From positions 1 to 64,000 of IMG/VR virus record IMGVR_UViG_3300022744_000028: a stretch of 64,000 bases of DNA. One strand, given 5' to 3'. Made by a program: the position numbers and the translations under genes. Positions within the stretch are counted from its first letter, which is position 1; each line of letters starts with the position of its first letter. The notes below the pieces were generated by a model. The model had not been told where the DNA came from, made no database searches, and saw only the letters and a program-made list of their open reading frames with translations. The stretch is from a virus. Below are positions 63,709-64,000 of this stretch, piece after piece.

Positions 63709-64000
63709 TACTGGAACACCGTCTTAGCAATTGTGGAAGCCAACTTGCCGTCATATTGACCAGCATAGTTTTCCTTCAAGTGCTTCATGAAGGTTGGCAT
63801 GTCTGGTTGTGTCTTAGCAACAGCAAACAGAGTCGACTCGGTCAATTGCTGTGGCAGGTATCGTTCCAGAATTGAACGCTCATAAGAGAATTCAGTAAAC
63901 AACTGACCACGTGCCTGCAATGCAGTGATGGTCTCATCGATGTTCTTGATGAACTTCTTAACGACAGCAACCACTTCTTGGTCAGAGGTTTCACGGCCAG
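63708..64000 (-). CDS. YqeY (GatB/YqeY domain)-like protein, 5' end outside the window
   Basis: Partial; the frame runs through the window edge, so GTG 63974 is probably not the start. The visible part reads GRETSDQEVVAVVKKFIKNI, then ELFTEFSYERSILERYLPQQ-like sequence (RGQLFTEFSYERSILERYLP) and MPTFMKHLKENYAGQYDGKL. This matches the YqeY family, which is related to the tail of the GatB amidotransferase subunit and may bind tRNA. The function in phages is not known. Confidence 0.75.
   Translation of the reverse strand, partial: GRETSDQEVVAVVKKFIKNIDETITALQARGQLFTEFSYERSILERYLPQQLTESTLFAVAKTQPDMPTFMKHLKENYAGQYDGKLASTIAKTVFQ

Noticed and set aside
1-64000. CRISPR array, insertion sequence or transposase
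   Set aside because: No regularly spaced identical repeats with unique spacers and no transposase-like protein were seen; the repeats at 47.8-48.5 kb are too short and irregular.

Overview
This window is a 64 kb piece of a large tailed-phage genome from the T4 superfamily of myoviruses. That call rests on a nearly complete T4-type baseplate and tail-tube gene set (gp53, gp48, gp27-like, gp5-like, PAAR tip, gp25, gp6, gp7, gp8, gp54, gp26/gp51-like, gp29-like tape measure), the head-completion nuclease gp4, and the T4 block gp33-gp59-gp32 in the T4 order. The overall style (DUF4815 structural giant, small zinc-finger gene beside a fibre gene, short gp33) resembles the cyanophage and alphaproteobacterial-phage side of the superfamily more than T4 itself. 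The host cannot be read directly. A permuted two-piece tmRNA with a tag ending in LAAA makes an alphaproteobacterial host a reasonable guess, but no more than that.

Layout. (1) 1-5.9 kb: an accessory island with a radical SAM/SPASM protein, three glycosyltransferase-like proteins, an APS-kinase-like protein next to a sulfotransferase, a QueC-like PP-loop ATPase and a probable 2OG-Fe(II) oxygenase. (2) 5.9-26.7 kb, minus strand: fibre-like proteins, a 2184-residue DUF4815 protein and the baseplate operon gp8-gp7-gp6-gp25-PAAR-gp5-gp27-gp53-gp48. (3) 26.7-32.4 kb, plus strand: a NUMOD3-type homing-endonuclease-like gene, gp4, a conserved virion protein, gp54, a tail-assembly-chaperone gene with a strong candidate -1 frameshift into a gp51-like frame, and a tape measure with a lysozyme-like domain. 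(4) 32.4-35.4 kb, minus strand: gp32, gp59, gp33, a three-helix membrane protein, a SleB-type hydrolase and a 46-residue zinc protein. (5) 35.5-40.9 kb: mixed genes, including a permuted tmRNA at 37.0-37.28 kb, GIY-YIG-like genes and a DUF932 protein. (6) 40.9-47.5 kb: mostly small minus-strand genes, many behind their own promoter of near-identical design (TTGCCC/TTGACC, 16-17 bp, GATAAT/TATAAT), usually with a stem-loop overlapping the -35 region. (7) 47.5-48.6 kb: over 1 kb without a convincing gene, full of short repeats. (8) 48.6-64 kb: one homing-endonuclease-like gene, then a long run of short, mostly overlapping minus-strand genes. At least ten of these are paralogues with a FAELIIxEC motif and an HFG ending. 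The run also holds a glycine-rich adhesin-like protein, a RelA/SpoT-like HD protein and a YqeY-like protein.

The structural genes build the contractile-tail baseplate and tube. gp32/gp59 serve recombination-dependent replication, and gp33 couples late transcription to it. The hydrolase and its membrane neighbour probably serve lysis. The most unusual items are the permuted tmRNA, the frameshift site upstream of the tape measure, the sulfation/glycosylation island beside the fibres, the array of promoter/stem-loop modules, and the repeat-rich gene-free region at 47.8-48.5 kb with related sequence near 41.2-41.4 kb.

Many small genes were found by reading the gaps directly: overlap with neighbours (often ATGA), a Shine-Dalgarno sequence and an intact frame were the criteria. 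Functions of most genes in regions 6 and 8 are unknown.
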